Assembly: GCA_963932465.1 (NCBI GenBank)
Contig: OZ010794.1
Span: 439,519,502 to 439,583,501, forward strand
Source: Maratus speciosus
Lineage: Eukaryota; Arthropoda; Arachnida; Araneae; Salticidae
Direction: 5' to 3'
DNA: 64,000 bases
Part shown: positions 1-11,540 of the stretch, in pieces
Layout: each line of letters starts with the position of its first letter
Position numbering within the stretch: the first letter of the stretch is position 1
The notes under the pieces: model-generated
Told to the model about the DNA's origin: nothing
Databases searched by the model: none
Seen by the model: the letters and a program-made list of their open reading frames with translations, nothing else
Program-made: the position numbers and the translations under genes

Positions 1-540
1 CTTCCACCTACAAACAAAACCGTTGCCCGTTCGTTTAAAAAGTTTAAAGCGCAGCTGGAAGGACACGGACTACTGCTTAGTCGTTTCCCAAGCAACAGAG
101 GGAGTTCATATTGAAGTTTCTCTAAGTCATTAAAAAAAAAAAACTAGGTTTCAATCTAGCCGTGTAAAAACAAATGATTTATCTTTATTAAGGCCTTTGT
201 TACTTTAATTAAAAAATACGGACATGACCCTGTATAACACCTTCTAAATACATTTTTCTTTTACACTCTTACTGGTGAGAATCGATAATCGCCTTAGAAA
301 TTACGCTATTTTGACTTGATCTTGACATAAGTCAGCGATGGGTGTTGGCCTGACCTTCCAAACGCCATCTTGTCCTTTCTTGACATCTCCAACTCCAACC
401 ACGGGGGCCCCCTCATTTTTCTCTCTTGTGTCTTGACCTGACAAGCCAAAATTTGCTGCTCACGGGCTCCATCCTCCACCGCAGGTAATCAACCTGCCAG
501 GCTGACATAAACTGTCCACAGCTGCCAACTATACAAGTTT
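1..540. repeat. Dispersed repeat, copy 1 (truncated by window start)
   Basis: Bases 1 to about 535 match 1693 to about 2245 in the same orientation with few substitutions. The match includes the end of an open frame closing with TAA at about 130, and a second conserved stretch on the minus strand around 330-530. Relative to copy 2 the frame differs by one in-frame 3-bp indel and substitutions, so it stays open. Function unknown. The element continues left of the window. Confidence 0.8.
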
Positions 541-1273
541 TGTTATATATACCAGTTTTGTTATATATACCAGGAATAGCTAGCAGCTATCTTCTTCATC
601 TGTCAGATCTCAAAATCCCCTCTGCACTGTTTATCTAATTCGTTAATTTATCATTATTTACCTCATTATTATCATTTGTTTATCAATATCTATATATTCA
701 TTAATATATTCACTAACTTATTTATAAATGGTTATATTTTATTCATTATTATTTTATTAATCATTAATATATTCGTTAAATTATAATTCTTCATCTTATT
801 CGTTAATTTATCAATATTTATATATAATTGATTTTCCTAGAATTATTATATATAAATATTATATATGTTTGATTTTCCTAGAATTGCTCATTTATTTCAT
901 TATATTTAGAAATTTTTATCATTTTATTTCAAAATTTATCATTCATTTTTTTAATTTATCATTTGATTTACAATTATTTTTTTAATTTTAACTAATTTTA
1001 TCATCATTATTTCATTCACTAATTTTATTATTCGCAAATTTAATATTCATTTACACTATTTCATTTTTCACAAATTCATTCTACATTTTTTTTTTTTTCA
1101 TGGGAGAGACCATGCGGGCTGACAAACAAGGAGATAGTAAGTCACAAGATCACAAGGTGTAATTGGGTAGAAATGCCAATATCTGCTTACCAACTGCCGT
1201 GAAATGAACAGAGGAATGCAGCAGGACACGACGACAACCTCCATGATACCCACCGATGACTTCGTTTTAATAT
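541..1273. other. AT-rich spacer, no gene seen
   Basis: Very AT-rich low-complexity sequence built from ATTCATT, TTATCATT and TATATA-like words, with a poly-T run near 1087. No open frame with protein-like composition and no recognisable element ends were seen. Confidence 0.6.
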
Positions 1274-1279
1274 TTAACA

Positions 1280-1468
1280 ATGGGCGGATTGTGTAACCGA
1301 CACGAACTCGAAAATATGGTTTTAAGAAAAGTCTACAATGGTCTACAAAGGACATACACTGCTGCGCCATCGCTTGAAATTTACGAATCCCTGAAGTACA
1401 GGGTCATCGAAAATACTGTCGCTGATTTTAAAAACAAATTGCACGAGAAATATTCAATAAATCGGTAG
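1280..1468 (+). other. Short ORF of unknown nature, possibly part of the repeat
   Basis: A 62-codon open frame from ATG to TAG, less AT-rich than its surroundings. Its product is hydrophilic and looks helical, with no motif I recognise. It lies about 70 bp upstream of a second open frame that is part of the duplicated repeat, so it may be an earlier segment of the same repeat-encoded protein. The left copy lacks this region because the window starts later. It could equally be chance. Confidence 0.25.
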
Positions 1469-1535
1469 GAAACCAACGTGATTTTTCTAAGACATCTGAA
1501 GGAGTTTTGGTAGTTGTGATTGCGTTGATCTTGAA

Positions 1536-1826
1536 GTGACTGCGCACGCACATCCGCCTACGCCACTCAACAGTCAGTTCACAGCAGTCACGCTGAGTGT
1601 ACAGGAAAAAGCGCTGTGGGTGTGCTGTGGTACAAAGAGTTTAAATCCTTTATTGGGGTACAACGTTATTTTCACCGAACGTAAGAAGAAGTTCCACCAC
1701 CTACAAACAAAACCGTTGCCCGTTCGTTTAAAAAATTTAAAGCGCAGCTGGAAGGACACGGACTACTGCTTAGTCGTTTCCCGAGCAACAGAGGGAGTTC
1801 ATATTGAAGTTTCTCTAAGTCATTAA
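1536..1826 (+). pseudogene. Repeat-encoded ORF end, unknown protein, kept open in two copies
   Basis: The open frame runs to TAA at about 1826. Its last 45 or so codons correspond to bases 3-130 of the window, where the copy also stays open. The differences are an in-frame loss of one His codon and missense changes (Asn to Ser, Arg to Gln). The C-terminus is basic, then hydrophobic and mixed (RSWKDTDYC ... EGVHIEV). I do not recognise the family. A transposon-encoded protein or the last exon of a duplicated gene are both possible. The true start is unknown, and the ATG at 1536 is only the first in frame. Confidence 0.35.
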
Positions 1827-2245
1827 AAAAAAAAAAAAACTAGGTTTCAATCTAGCCGTGTAAAAACAAATGATTTATTTTTATTAAGGCCTTTGTTATT
1901 TTAATTAAAAAATACGGACATCTTTTTTATGACCCTGTATAACACCATCTAAATACATTTTTCTTTTATACTCATACTGTTGAGAATCGCTAATCGCCTT
2001 AGTAATTAGCTATTTTGACTTGATCTTTAAGTAAGTCAGCGATGGGTGTTGGCCTGACTTTCCATACGCCATCTTGTCTTTTCTTTACATCTCCAACTCC
2101 AACCACGGGGGCCCTCTCATTTTTCCCTCTCGTGTCTTGATCTGACAAGCCAAAATTTACTGCTCATGGTCTCCATCCTCCACCGCATGTTATCAACCTG
2201 CCAGGCTGACATAAACTGTCCACAGCTGCCAACTATACCAGTTTT
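1693..2245. repeat. Dispersed repeat, copy 2
   Basis: Same-orientation copy of bases 1-540. The match breaks at about 2245, where the Penelope-like element begins on the minus strand; copy 1 instead continues into AT-rich sequence after about 535. The retroelement therefore inserted into, or ended against, this repeat. Confidence 0.75.
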
Positions 2246-4333
2246 GTTTTCTTTGTAACCACGATTTCCAAATAGTAAACTACTGCGAAAGAGCACCGAA
2301 AACTGGAGATATGAAGCAATTAAAATAATAAAACTTTGTAAAAAATCACCATAAAATAAAAACAAAACACAGGACGCGTTTCGAGCTAAAAACATAACAG
2401 TTCGTCATCAGCTACAGCATACACGTGTCCGCAAGCGAACAAGTTCAAAAATGAACTGAAGGTAAAGAATGTTGCAAAGAATGCGATAGATGTCGCTACC
2501 TGAAAGAGGCACATGCAAAAGGGAAAGGTGTTGCCAAAAAGAGAGAAGAGAAATTGATAGGGAAAAAATGGAAAAAAAAATAAATAAACAAAATAAACAA
2601 AATAAAATAAAAGAAATAAATTAAAAATATAAATAATAATAATAAATAAAGAAATATAAAAGAATAAATCAAGAAAAACAAAAGAACCATTTTTTTTAAA
2701 CGAAATAAAAAGAAAAGAAACAAGAGAAAAGGGAAAAGAATTGCAAAAGTAATTTCCACGCTGGAGATAGGAAAGGAGATGACTAAAGATCATTGACATG
2801 ATTAGCAGAATTTTTAGAAATAAAATATGCTTCATGAAAATCCAAATGAGAGGGAGAGGCAGGGGAAGAAATAATTTTGGCCATGGAGAAATTGAAACAA
2901 TGACTGGAAGACCAACAGTGAGAAGCAATCGAAGATTTAGAGATTTCTTGATTTGCAATATACCTCTGATGCTCGCCTAATCTGAATTTTAAAGCTCTCT
3001 TTGTTTGACCAATATAACCTAAATTGCAAGAGCAAGGAATGAAATAAACACCCCACCGGTTCTCAGTAGGAACAGAATCTTTTAGAGAAGAGAATTTAAT
3101 TTTATTCATAGGTTTGAAGATAACTTTAAAGTTAAAACGAGAAAGGATTTTAGCAATTTTGAAACAGAAAAGAGAATAAAAGGGCAGAACTATTATAGAA
3201 TTAAAATTAGGAGGATTATTTGAATCAGAAAAAGAACGTTTAGGCTTATTAAATTTATACAAAGCTTTATCAATCAAAGAGGGATTATGACCACGAGCAT
3301 GGGCAAGAGATTTGAGATAATTAATTTCATTATTCAGAGCAGAAGAGTTAGAACAAATGCGTAACGCCCTAAAAACAAAAGTATAAAAGGGCGCCACTTT
3401 TTGTTGAGGAGGATGATTTGAAAGAGCATGAGGAGGAAGAGAGACAGCGAAAGGTTTTCTATAAACGGAGGTAGAGAACCGATCTGGGTGTTTTGAAACC
3501 AAGACGTCAAGGAAAGGAAGAGAATTGTTCTCTTCGACTTCGAGAGTAAATTAAATACAAGGATAAACAGAATTAACAAGTGAAAGGAGGTTAGAAAGAT
3601 CAAGGTCAGAGGGAATTAAAATGAAAGTGTCATCAACATACCTAAACCAGAAAGGAAATTTATATAAACTGAAGAGTTTTTCTTCAACAAAATGCATATA
3701 AATATCACATAAAAGAGGAGACAGTGGATTACCCATGGTCAGACCCTCAGTTTGAGAATAGAAAGAATAGGTAAACTGAAAAGCAGTTTGCCTGACACAA
3801 ATACTAACTAAATGCAGGATTTCATCAATCTCAATGGAAGAGTAATGAAATTCGCGCAGCCTTCTTTCCAAACAATCAATTGCCCCTTGAACAGGCACGT
3901 TAGTGAAAAGGGATTTAACATCTAAGGAAACCATTATATAATTGCAAGGAGAAAGGCGTTTAATTTTATCAACAAAGTCAAAAGAGTTTTTCACGGTGTG
4001 AAAGTTAGTGGAAGATAAAGGAGCGAGTAACTTAGAAAGGAACTTGGCAAGTTTATAAGAAGCAGTACCAATATTGGAAACGATAGGGCGAAAGGAAATA
4101 GTATATTTATGGACCTTGGGAAAAGCATAGAAACGAGCACAATTAGCGATAGAAGGAGTGACCAAACATTTAGTGTTATCATTAAGAAAGGCAGAATTTT
4201 TAATGACATGCTTGATGTCAGATAAATGCTTAGTAGAAGGATCCTTTTTTAATTTGGAATATGGACCAGAGTTTAACATAGATTCAACGTGGGAAATATA
4301 ATCAGATTTATTGAGAAGAACTTTTTTTACGCA
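2246..4333 (-). mobile_element. Penelope-like retroelement (PLE), 5'-truncated
   Basis: Minus-strand element with a reverse transcriptase followed by a GIY-YIG endonuclease, the domain order typical of Penelope-like elements. The 5' end is missing: coding sequence begins abruptly at about 4333, next to a repeat whose sister copy at about 5925 has no retroelement. The 3' region (2246-2782) is A-rich on the plus strand (T-rich on the sense strand). It carries a CTGATGAC ... CGAAAC motif at about 2375-2415 on the minus strand. The right-hand boundary at 2245/2246 is inferred from comparison of the flanking repeat with its left copy. Confidence 0.85.
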
Positions 4334-4336
4334 CCA
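2783..4336 (-). pseudogene. PLE reverse transcriptase-GIY-YIG ORF with one in-frame stop
   Basis: One continuous reading frame interrupted only by TAA at 3551-3553. The N-terminal part keeps RT features: a core with SLDVKSLFTNVP (first catalytic Asp), the GLTMGNPLSPLL block and the catalytic YVDDTF box. Beyond the stop the same frame continues through the RT thumb (NSLPFLDVLV) into a C-terminal GIY-YIG nuclease with GVYFIPC, then GYIGQT and a downstream arginine. It ends at about 2783. The first codons upstream of 4333 derive from the neighbouring repeat, so the apparent ATG is not the native start. The RT N-terminus is absent. A family match is secure; activity is unlikely because of the truncation and the stop codon. 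Confidence 0.88.
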
Positions 4337-5710
4337 TATTGAGTGGCATATCATTGGATAGGTCTTTCAAAATGAAGACGATGTTTCCTAGACTATTTTA
4401 CAGCCAGAAGCTCCGTTTAAGTATTACACAACCTGAAAGTTGTGTAGGGAGGATCTCTAGCTTAACTGTAATTCTAACCTTCATAGACATCTATAGGCCT
4501 CATCAAAATAATGTTTATAGATAGGAACTAACAGTTAAACACAACTTAAAAATCATCAATACAAAAAAAAAAAAAAGGCAAGTAATATAAATAATTAAAC
4601 CAAACTAAAAATTCGTCAACAAAAAATTAAGTTACAAAAATAAAAAACCCGACTGCGTAAAAAGCGAACTAAAAAAAGGGAAACAAGATGGAGTCAGAAA
4701 ATAGTAGAGGGTGTAATGGAAATCCTTTTTTCTTAAGTAGTTGCAGTCAGGGGCATCAGATTCATGTTTAGGTACGTGTTGCGGCTCCTGCTATCTACAT
4801 ATTTGCCTCAGACTGCAATTAATTAAGTAAAAGTATTCCCATTATACACTCTTCTATTTTCCTACGCCATCTTGTTTCCCTCTTTTTAGTTCGCATTTTA
4901 CGCAGTCGGGTTTTTTCATTTTTTTTAAATAATTATTTTATTTAATAATTAATTTTAATAATTGTTTTTTTATTTATTAATTGTTAATAATAAAATAGAA
5001 ATTTCCCCTACAGAACCCGACACTCAATCTCACTTCCCGGTCCAACCTCACTTCAGGTTCCACGAGGAATCAACCGAAAAGTTTAATGAAATCTCACTCC
5101 ACCAAAGATTTGTTAGATTGTTGAACGAGGTTGTTATTTTGTATTGTTGTAGCGAAGAGACTTTATTTGCTACGTCATCAAAAATTAAATCCTCCTCTAT
5201 TTAACTTGAGTGTTGCATTTGCAGAGTTCTAATAAACAAACATTCATTGTTACGTAATCAAAAATTAATAAATTCTCAATTCTGAACCATTTACAATGTA
5301 CGTAAAATTTATAGAGTATGCATTATCAGTTTAAATTGATAAATGTCCCATATTTTTTTTATCCCATTACACGGTCCAACCTTACTTCAAGCGCGACGAG
5401 GACTCAACTAAAAACAAAATGTCGCAACTGAAAACTAAACTCATAGACGATTTTTAAATCCCACTTTCTTGTCCATTTTCTTTTCCAGCCCGACGAGGAC
5501 TCAACTGAAATGTAAAATCAAATTTCACTCCACCAAATGCATGGCTATTGTTGAACGAAGTTGTTACTTTATATTGTTGTAGTGAACAGTCGTTGTTTGT
5601 TACGTTATCAAAATGAAACAATCATCCACTTAACTTCATTGTTACTATTGTATCAATTTAATAAAGAAACATTACTTGTTACGTAATCGAATATTAATTA
5701 AATCTCCATT
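4330..5710. repeat. 1.6-kb tandem repeat, unit 1
   Basis: The unit starts with ATTGAGTGGCATATCATTGG and runs through a foldback MITE into a segment with CGACGAGGACTCAACTGAAA and AATTTCACTCCACCAAA words. The same order recurs about 1600 bp downstream, starting near 5925. Short subrepeats (about 330 bp) are visible within the second half of each unit. Confidence 0.75.
4648..4910. mobile_element. Foldback MITE, copy 1
   Basis: About 263 bp with near-perfect inverted arms of roughly 100 bp. The tips are CCCGACTGCGTAAAAAG and its complement ending CGCAGTCGGG, set in A/T runs. No coding capacity. The second copy at 6252-6515 sits at the equivalent place in the neighbouring tandem unit, so the two copies arose by unit duplication and not by separate insertions. 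Confidence 0.8.
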
Positions 5711-5922
5711 TTTACCCAACTGCCAAGAAGGGTGATGCCTTTGACGCATATCTGGGTATGTGGATTTCTTTATATCCTTGAAACATCCCAACGGCTGGAT
5801 GGATTTTATTGAATGAGGTCTCTATCGATTAGTCTTAACCGACCGATGGTTATAGGCTAGATTTTGTTTTCGTAAAATCAAAATGGCGGCCGTAAAATAC
5901 AAAATGGCGGTAGAGATGAAAA

Positions 5923-7310
5923 AAATTACGCATAATATTGAGTGGCATATCATTGGATAAGTTTATCAAAATGAAGACGATGTTTCCTAGACTATTTTAG
6001 TCAGAAGCTCCATTTAAGTATTACACAACTTGAAAATTGTGTAGGTAGGATATCTAGCTTAACTGTTACTCTAATTTTCATAGACATCTGTACGCCTCTT
6101 CAAAACACTGTTTATCGATAGGAACTAAAAATTAAGCCCAACTTAAAAGTCATCAATACAAGTAAATAATAAAAAAAATAGGTAAGTAATATAAATAATT
6201 AAACAAAACTAAAAATTCGTCAATAAAAAATTAAATTAAAAAAATCAAAAACTCGACTGCGTAAAAAGCGAACTAAAAAGAGGGAAACAAGATGACGTAG
6301 GAAAATAGTAGAGGGCGTAATGGAAATCCTTTTTACTTAAGTAATTGCAGTTGGAGTCATCAGATTCATGTTTAAGTATGTACTGCGGCTCCTGCTATGT
6401 ACATGTTTGCCTCCGACTGCAATTACTTATGTAAAAAGGATTTCCATTACGCACTCTACTATTTTCCTACGTAATCTTCTTTCCCTCTTTTTAGTTCACT
6501 TTTTACGCAGTCGGGTTTTTTGATTTAATTTTTTTTTTAAATAATTGTTTGTTATTGTTTTTTTTATATATTAATTGTTAATAATAAAATGGAAATTTCC
6601 CCTACAGAATCCAAGACTCTTCAATCTCACTTCCCAGTCCAACCTCCTTCAGGTTCGACGAGGAATCAACTGAAAAGTTTAATGAAATTTCACTCCACCA
6701 AAGACTTGTTCGATTGTTGAACGAGGTTGTTATTTTGTATTGTTGTAGCGAAGAGACTTTATATCCTACGTCATCAAAAATTAAATCCTCCTCTATTTAA
6801 CTTGATTGTTATATTTGCACAGTTCTAATAAACAAACATTCCTTGTTACGTAATCAAAAATTAATAATTTCTCAATTCTGAACCATTTACAATGTACGTA
6901 AAATTTATACAGTATGCTTTACCAGTTTAAATTGATAAATGTGCATTTTTTTTCAATCTCATTTCGCTGTCCAACCTTACTTCAAGCGCGACGAGGACTC
7001 AACTGAAAACAAAATGTCACAACTGAAAACTACACTCATAGATGATTTTTCAATCCCATTTTCCTGTCCAACTTCTTTTCCATCCCGACGAGGTCTCAAC
7101 TGAAACTTAAAATAAAATTTCACTCCACCAAATAGATGTTCCATTGATTAACGAAGTTTTTGCTTCATATTGTTGTAGCGAACAGTCGTTCTTTATTAAG
7201 TCTTTAAAAACTAAACCATCCTCTATTTAACTTGATTGGTATAATTGCATCAATCTAATAAACAAACGTTCCTTGTTACGTCATCGACTATTAAATCTCC
7301 ATTTTTAATA
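5923..7310. repeat. 1.6-kb tandem repeat, unit 2
   Basis: Second copy of the unit beginning at 4330, in the same orientation, with many substitutions and small indels. Partial further copies follow at about 7590-7900 and 8810-8900. Confidence 0.75.
6252..6515. mobile_element. Foldback MITE, copy 2
   Basis: Same element as 4648-4910, with arms pairing over about 100 bp. The A/T-rich words flanking the tips (ATCAAAAA and TTTTTTGAT) also pair, which may belong to the element or to the target. Confidence 0.8.
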
Positions 7311-7898
7311 TTTTTTTTTATTAATTTTTGTTTTTATTTATTTATTTACCGTTAATAAGAAAATAGAAATTTCCAATTTATCCAGGAAAAATCTACGCTT
7401 TCTAGTCAAAAAATGTTTTCGTTAAAGTACCGAACTTTTATGACATCACCAACATAGATAATTTTTTTGGTCACAGTAACTTCGTGCTCCATCGTAACAA
7501 AATCCTGGATTACCGGAGTCGAATCTTACAAACTGTGTACAAATATTTCTAAATAGAAAATTTTGCAGTAGCAATAGTCTAGTAGTAGTCTAAATAGAAA
7601 TATTACAGTATACATTATCAGTTTAAATTTATAAATGTCACATAATTTATTTTTTCAATCCCATTACGCGGTCCAAACTTCCTTCAAGCGCGACAACTGA
7701 AAATTAAAATCAAATTTCACTCCACCAAATAGGTGTTCCATTGTTGAACGAAGATACTTTATATTGTTGTATCGAACAATCGTTGTTTATTAAGTCATCA
7801 AAAATTAATCGTCCATTTAACTTGATTGTTACAATTGCATCGATCTTGTGAACAAACATTCATTGTTATGAAATCGTATATTAATAAATTCTCCATAT
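7311..7898. repeat. Degenerate remains of the tandem array
   Basis: AT-rich sequence with a third partial copy of the array words from about 7590 (CAGTATACATTATCAG, then CAAGCGCGACAACTGAAA). No gene. Confidence 0.55.
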
Positions 7899-7902
7899 TT
7901 AA

Positions 7903-8122
7903 CCCGGGAGAACTCGCTAGTGAGAATACCCAATTGCTTTTCTTTTACTTTACACTCATATAATATCAACTTTTTTGGGTTGGATTAGTACTTTTATTCA
8001 CAAAATACGTAAAATAATTGTAAAACATTTTGAAATTTTAATTAAAATGAAAAATGATTTAAATAAAAGTCTTAAAAAAGTACGACTGTGAGAGAAAATC
8101 TCATGCAGAGAGTTCTCCCGGG
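7903..8122. mobile_element. TTAA-flanked piggyBac-like MITE, family A
   Basis: 220 bp flanked on both sides by TTAA (7899-7902 and 8123-8126), with inverted tips CCCGGGAGAACTC and GAGTTCTCCCGGG. TTAA target duplication and tips starting CCC are the hallmark of the piggyBac superfamily. It is too short to code. It lies inside the tandem array remains. Confidence 0.7.
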
Positions 8123-8126
8123 TTAA

Positions 8127-10583
8127 CAATTGTTTTTACTATTTTTTACTAATAAAATGGAAATTTTTCGTTTATCAAGGAAAAATATATGATTTCTACT
8201 CAAAATATAAAATTTTCGTTAAAAGATTGAAATATCATATGACAGCAGCATACATAAGGATTTTTTTTTTCAAAAATTACGAAAGACCCACCTCTACCTT
8301 GAAGATCCAGCAAAGCCAAAGCGAAGCTAAAAAAATTACCTAAGTACAAACATTTTTATAAATAATTTACTATTCTTGTACAGCCGCATACACAAATTCG
8401 TTTTTTAAAACTTAGTAGAAATCATTCATGGGTTAGACTTTCTCATATTATACTTTTTACTTCGCATTCTTTATTAGTTAGTCATTATGATTAATATTCC
8501 TAAATAGTGGTACTCAGTAATATGCTCTTCTATGCGTTCTGTTCATAATGCATGGGCATGGAAAAGTTTAACTACATAACGGAAATTTCTCGAATGGCAC
8601 ACATCCAGTAGCGGTTTACGTCCGCTTCTTTTGGGGATGCTGGACCTAATTCTCATAATTTATTTTCCGAGAACTAAATTTCGACTTATGTAATCATAAA
8701 TTATGTTTAGATTATATAAACAGAAGTTTAGTGTTCGAAAATACTCGTGAGAAACTCTCAAAAATGCATTCATTGGCCGCTATTTAAGTCATTGAATGAC
8801 TTCTCTGTGTTACAGAATCCAAGACTTTTCAATCGCACTTCCCGGTCTAACCTGACTTCAGGTCCGACGAGAAATCAACTGAAAAATATAATGACATAGG
8901 TTGTTAATTCTCCATTTTTAATGATTGTTTATTATTATTTATTGTTATTAGCTCACAGGCTATCAAAGCCTGAGTGTTAATGTGCGCGCCGGTTCTGTAT
9001 GTATGTATGTACAGTCGTGGGGGAAAAAAGGAAACACCTCCAACTATCTCTGCAAAACATTATCGTAGAAGAACGTTACTGGTACCACACGATTGGTAAT
9101 AAAGTCTACTTTGAAATGTAGTACATGAAATTTGCTTAGGTGGCCATCTACATATTAAAACGAACCATAACTTTGTTTTTTTTTCAATAGCAGTACATAA
9201 TTCTGACAGCATAAATGAACTCTACACCCTTCAATTAGCCTAAAAACGAATTTTTATGCAATTCGTACGATAAGTTTCCGAGAAATTAATTATTTTAAAA
9301 CGATCCTATTTTAGGGGCTGTATTCAAATTGAAGCTCCATACTCGATTGTTGACCGAGAGAGCCTCCTTCTTGATCAAGGCATCTCTAAGCTCTACTCAA
9401 ACAGCCATTGATGAATGCTAGATTACAGGCATAGATTAACATCCAAAATCGAGCATTCCCATAGAGCGTAATGGTAATGCGATTGCGATCGTAGCGCCCT
9501 TAGTGACAATGGGGAAGAAACTCCCCATCCTTGTAGTATGCTTATTATTGAGTATCTACCTTGTGATCTTTCTTTTTTTAAAGTTGCATGTTTACGTTTT
9601 CGATAGAAGCTTACACCGATACATGAACATAGAATAGACATTCTATTTTATATATCTAATATCTATTCTATGTTCATGCACGGATATATGTTTTTTTTTT
9701 TTTTTTTTTTTTTAACATGATTAGTGAACGGTTTTAAGTGCAACAAATACTAGGAAAAATTTCGTCTTGAATGCTATATATCAAAAGCAATGGTGTAACA
9801 TAAAAATATACGAAATGTTGAACTCTAAAGTCCCAGAAAATTTCATAATTATTCCCCTTTGGCAGGAAAATTTTTATAGCCCGTGTTTTATAAATTTATG
9901 AAGTTTAACGTATTAAACAATCGCTACAATAATCTTTTAAAATTTATGAATTTTCACTTCCTTACAGATAAAATAAAAGTATTGTTTTTAATGTAAATAA
10001 CGTACAATCAATTCAGTAATGTTTATAATATTAACATATAAGAAATAATAATAATAATATTACAGATAGGGAAAAATTCCTTTCGACAGATTTTTAGAAT
10101 TGTATAAATCTAAAAGTTAAAAATAAATAGAGGTACTGACATTACACTCAATAAAATTTTATTCAATATGAATAAATTGACACAATACCTGAATTTGATT
10201 TTTTACAATTTAATCTTATAAACTTACATATTTGCATTCTTAACAGAATTTTCTGGCGGCTTTCTTTTATATAATTAGTCTAATTATCATTTTGTAAGTT
10301 AAAAATGAACAATACAAGTACGGTAAGAAAAAAAAAAAAAAAAAGCAGCTAAATAAATAAAGCAAGCATGAATAGAATATCGTCTGACACCTGCTTCGTT
10401 TTAGGAAAGAATAGATATTCAAACCATAAGGTATAAACATATTTTTTCAACATAGGTAACTTTCGGAGGTTTGTTAGTTCTTCCCCCTTGCCGTAAGTGA
10501 CGCTAGTACTGTTGCCATTACAGATTTTGCCGTAAATGTCCCATCTTGGTCCTTAATCTATGTATTTGGAATATCCTCCATTT
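8127..10583. other. AT-rich intergenic DNA with array remnants, no gene seen
   Basis: Holds a last array fragment at about 8810-8900 and a short GTAT microsatellite near 8995. A Tc1/mariner-like tip, TACAGTCGTGGGGGAAAA, lies at about 9010, but no matching right end was found. A 68-bp palindrome occupies about 9616-9683, followed by a long T run at 9690-9712. The short open frames here have no protein-like features. Confidence 0.5.
9616..9683. repeat. Short palindrome
   Basis: Inverted repeat: CATGAACATAGAATAGA on the left is matched by its complement TCTATTCTATGTTCATG on the right, with an AT-rich loop of about 25 bp. The outer CCGATA and CACGG pairing is imperfect. It may be a tiny foldback element. 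Confidence 0.6.
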
Positions 10584-10744
10584 GAGCGATAAATGGTTTC
10601 ATATTGCAAACCTTTTTTACGGCATACTGCAACTCCATCTATCTCTTTCCTCCATGAAATTAACCATTATTCACGGAGGAAAGAGATAGATGGAGATGCA
10701 GTATGCCGTAAAAACAGTTTGCAATGTGATGTGCGTTATCGCTC
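10584..10744. repeat. Long hairpin (foldback), about 65-bp arms
   Basis: The left arm from GAGCGAT through GCAAACCTTTTTTACGG and CCATCTATCTCTTTCCTCC is matched by its complement on the right, ending GCGTTATCGCTC, with a central loop of about 30 bp. There are a few mismatches and one small indel. The transcript of either strand would form a long stem. Confidence 0.75.
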
Positions 10745-11540
10745 AGATTTAACTGCCCTCATTCGGCCCAAACAAAACAAACAAGTGGAACAGAGACCGA
10801 ATTCTTTGACTTCATCTGTGCATTTTTTCTGTAAAATGAAAATGATCTGCTTATATTTAAGCATTCTAAGGTAGCATTTCATTGTATTATGAATTAAAAA
10901 CTGTATTACTAAAAATATCATTCTTTTTTTTTTTTTTTAAAGCACGTCGTTGTGTTTTTGCCGAATGTAGCGGATTTTAGGGTTACATTTTTGGCGTCAC
11001 TACAAGATTTATTGTCTGCGTACGGTTAACATGAAGATTTTATTTTAAATTTTAATTTTATTGATTTATTAAAAAAAACATATGCTTATCCTTATAAATC
11101 ACAGCGTAAAAAAAAAAAAAAACTAAGATATCTATAACCATCCGCACAATCAATAAAAAATTACGAATGTAAATTTAAATAGACTACGGGGGGTTCAGGG
11201 AGGCGGAACCCCCCTGAAGAAATACCATTTTTGATTTAAAAAGTTGCCAGAATAAGTTGCTCATCAGAATTTCAGAACATCAATGTATAACCACTTGTTT
11301 AACACTTTTAATTTCTGAAACTTTACGAAGTATTTTGTATTTCTATAAATATTTATGTAACTTGAAAACTTTAAAAAGCGATTTGTAGGAAGCTGAATAT
11401 TACGCAATGAGTGTTAAAAAACAATGACTTGCAAAGATGACGTTGAGGCTCCTGATCTGCAGATTTACTAGTTAGTGTTTATTTCATTATACCAGCAGAT
11501 GACGTAAAATGGACGAAATACCATTGCATGACATTTGTTG
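10745..11540. other. AT-rich spacer, no gene seen
   Basis: A-runs and T-runs and a short GC-rich hairpin at about 11187-11215 (GGGGGGTTC ... GAACCCCCC). No supported gene. Confidence 0.5.

Noticed and set aside
2386..2958. 190-codon minus-strand open frame
   Set aside because: It lies in the T-rich 3' part of the Penelope-like element, overlaps the GIY-YIG coding region in another frame, and its product is a low-complexity Phe/Leu/Ile run.
3502..3560. Frameshift between the RT and endonuclease parts of the first PLE
   Set aside because: The two parts are in the same frame; the only break is an in-frame TAA.
9009..9040. Tc1/mariner-like left tip TACAGTCGTGGGGG
   Set aside because: No matching right end could be found within the next several kilobases, so no element was called.
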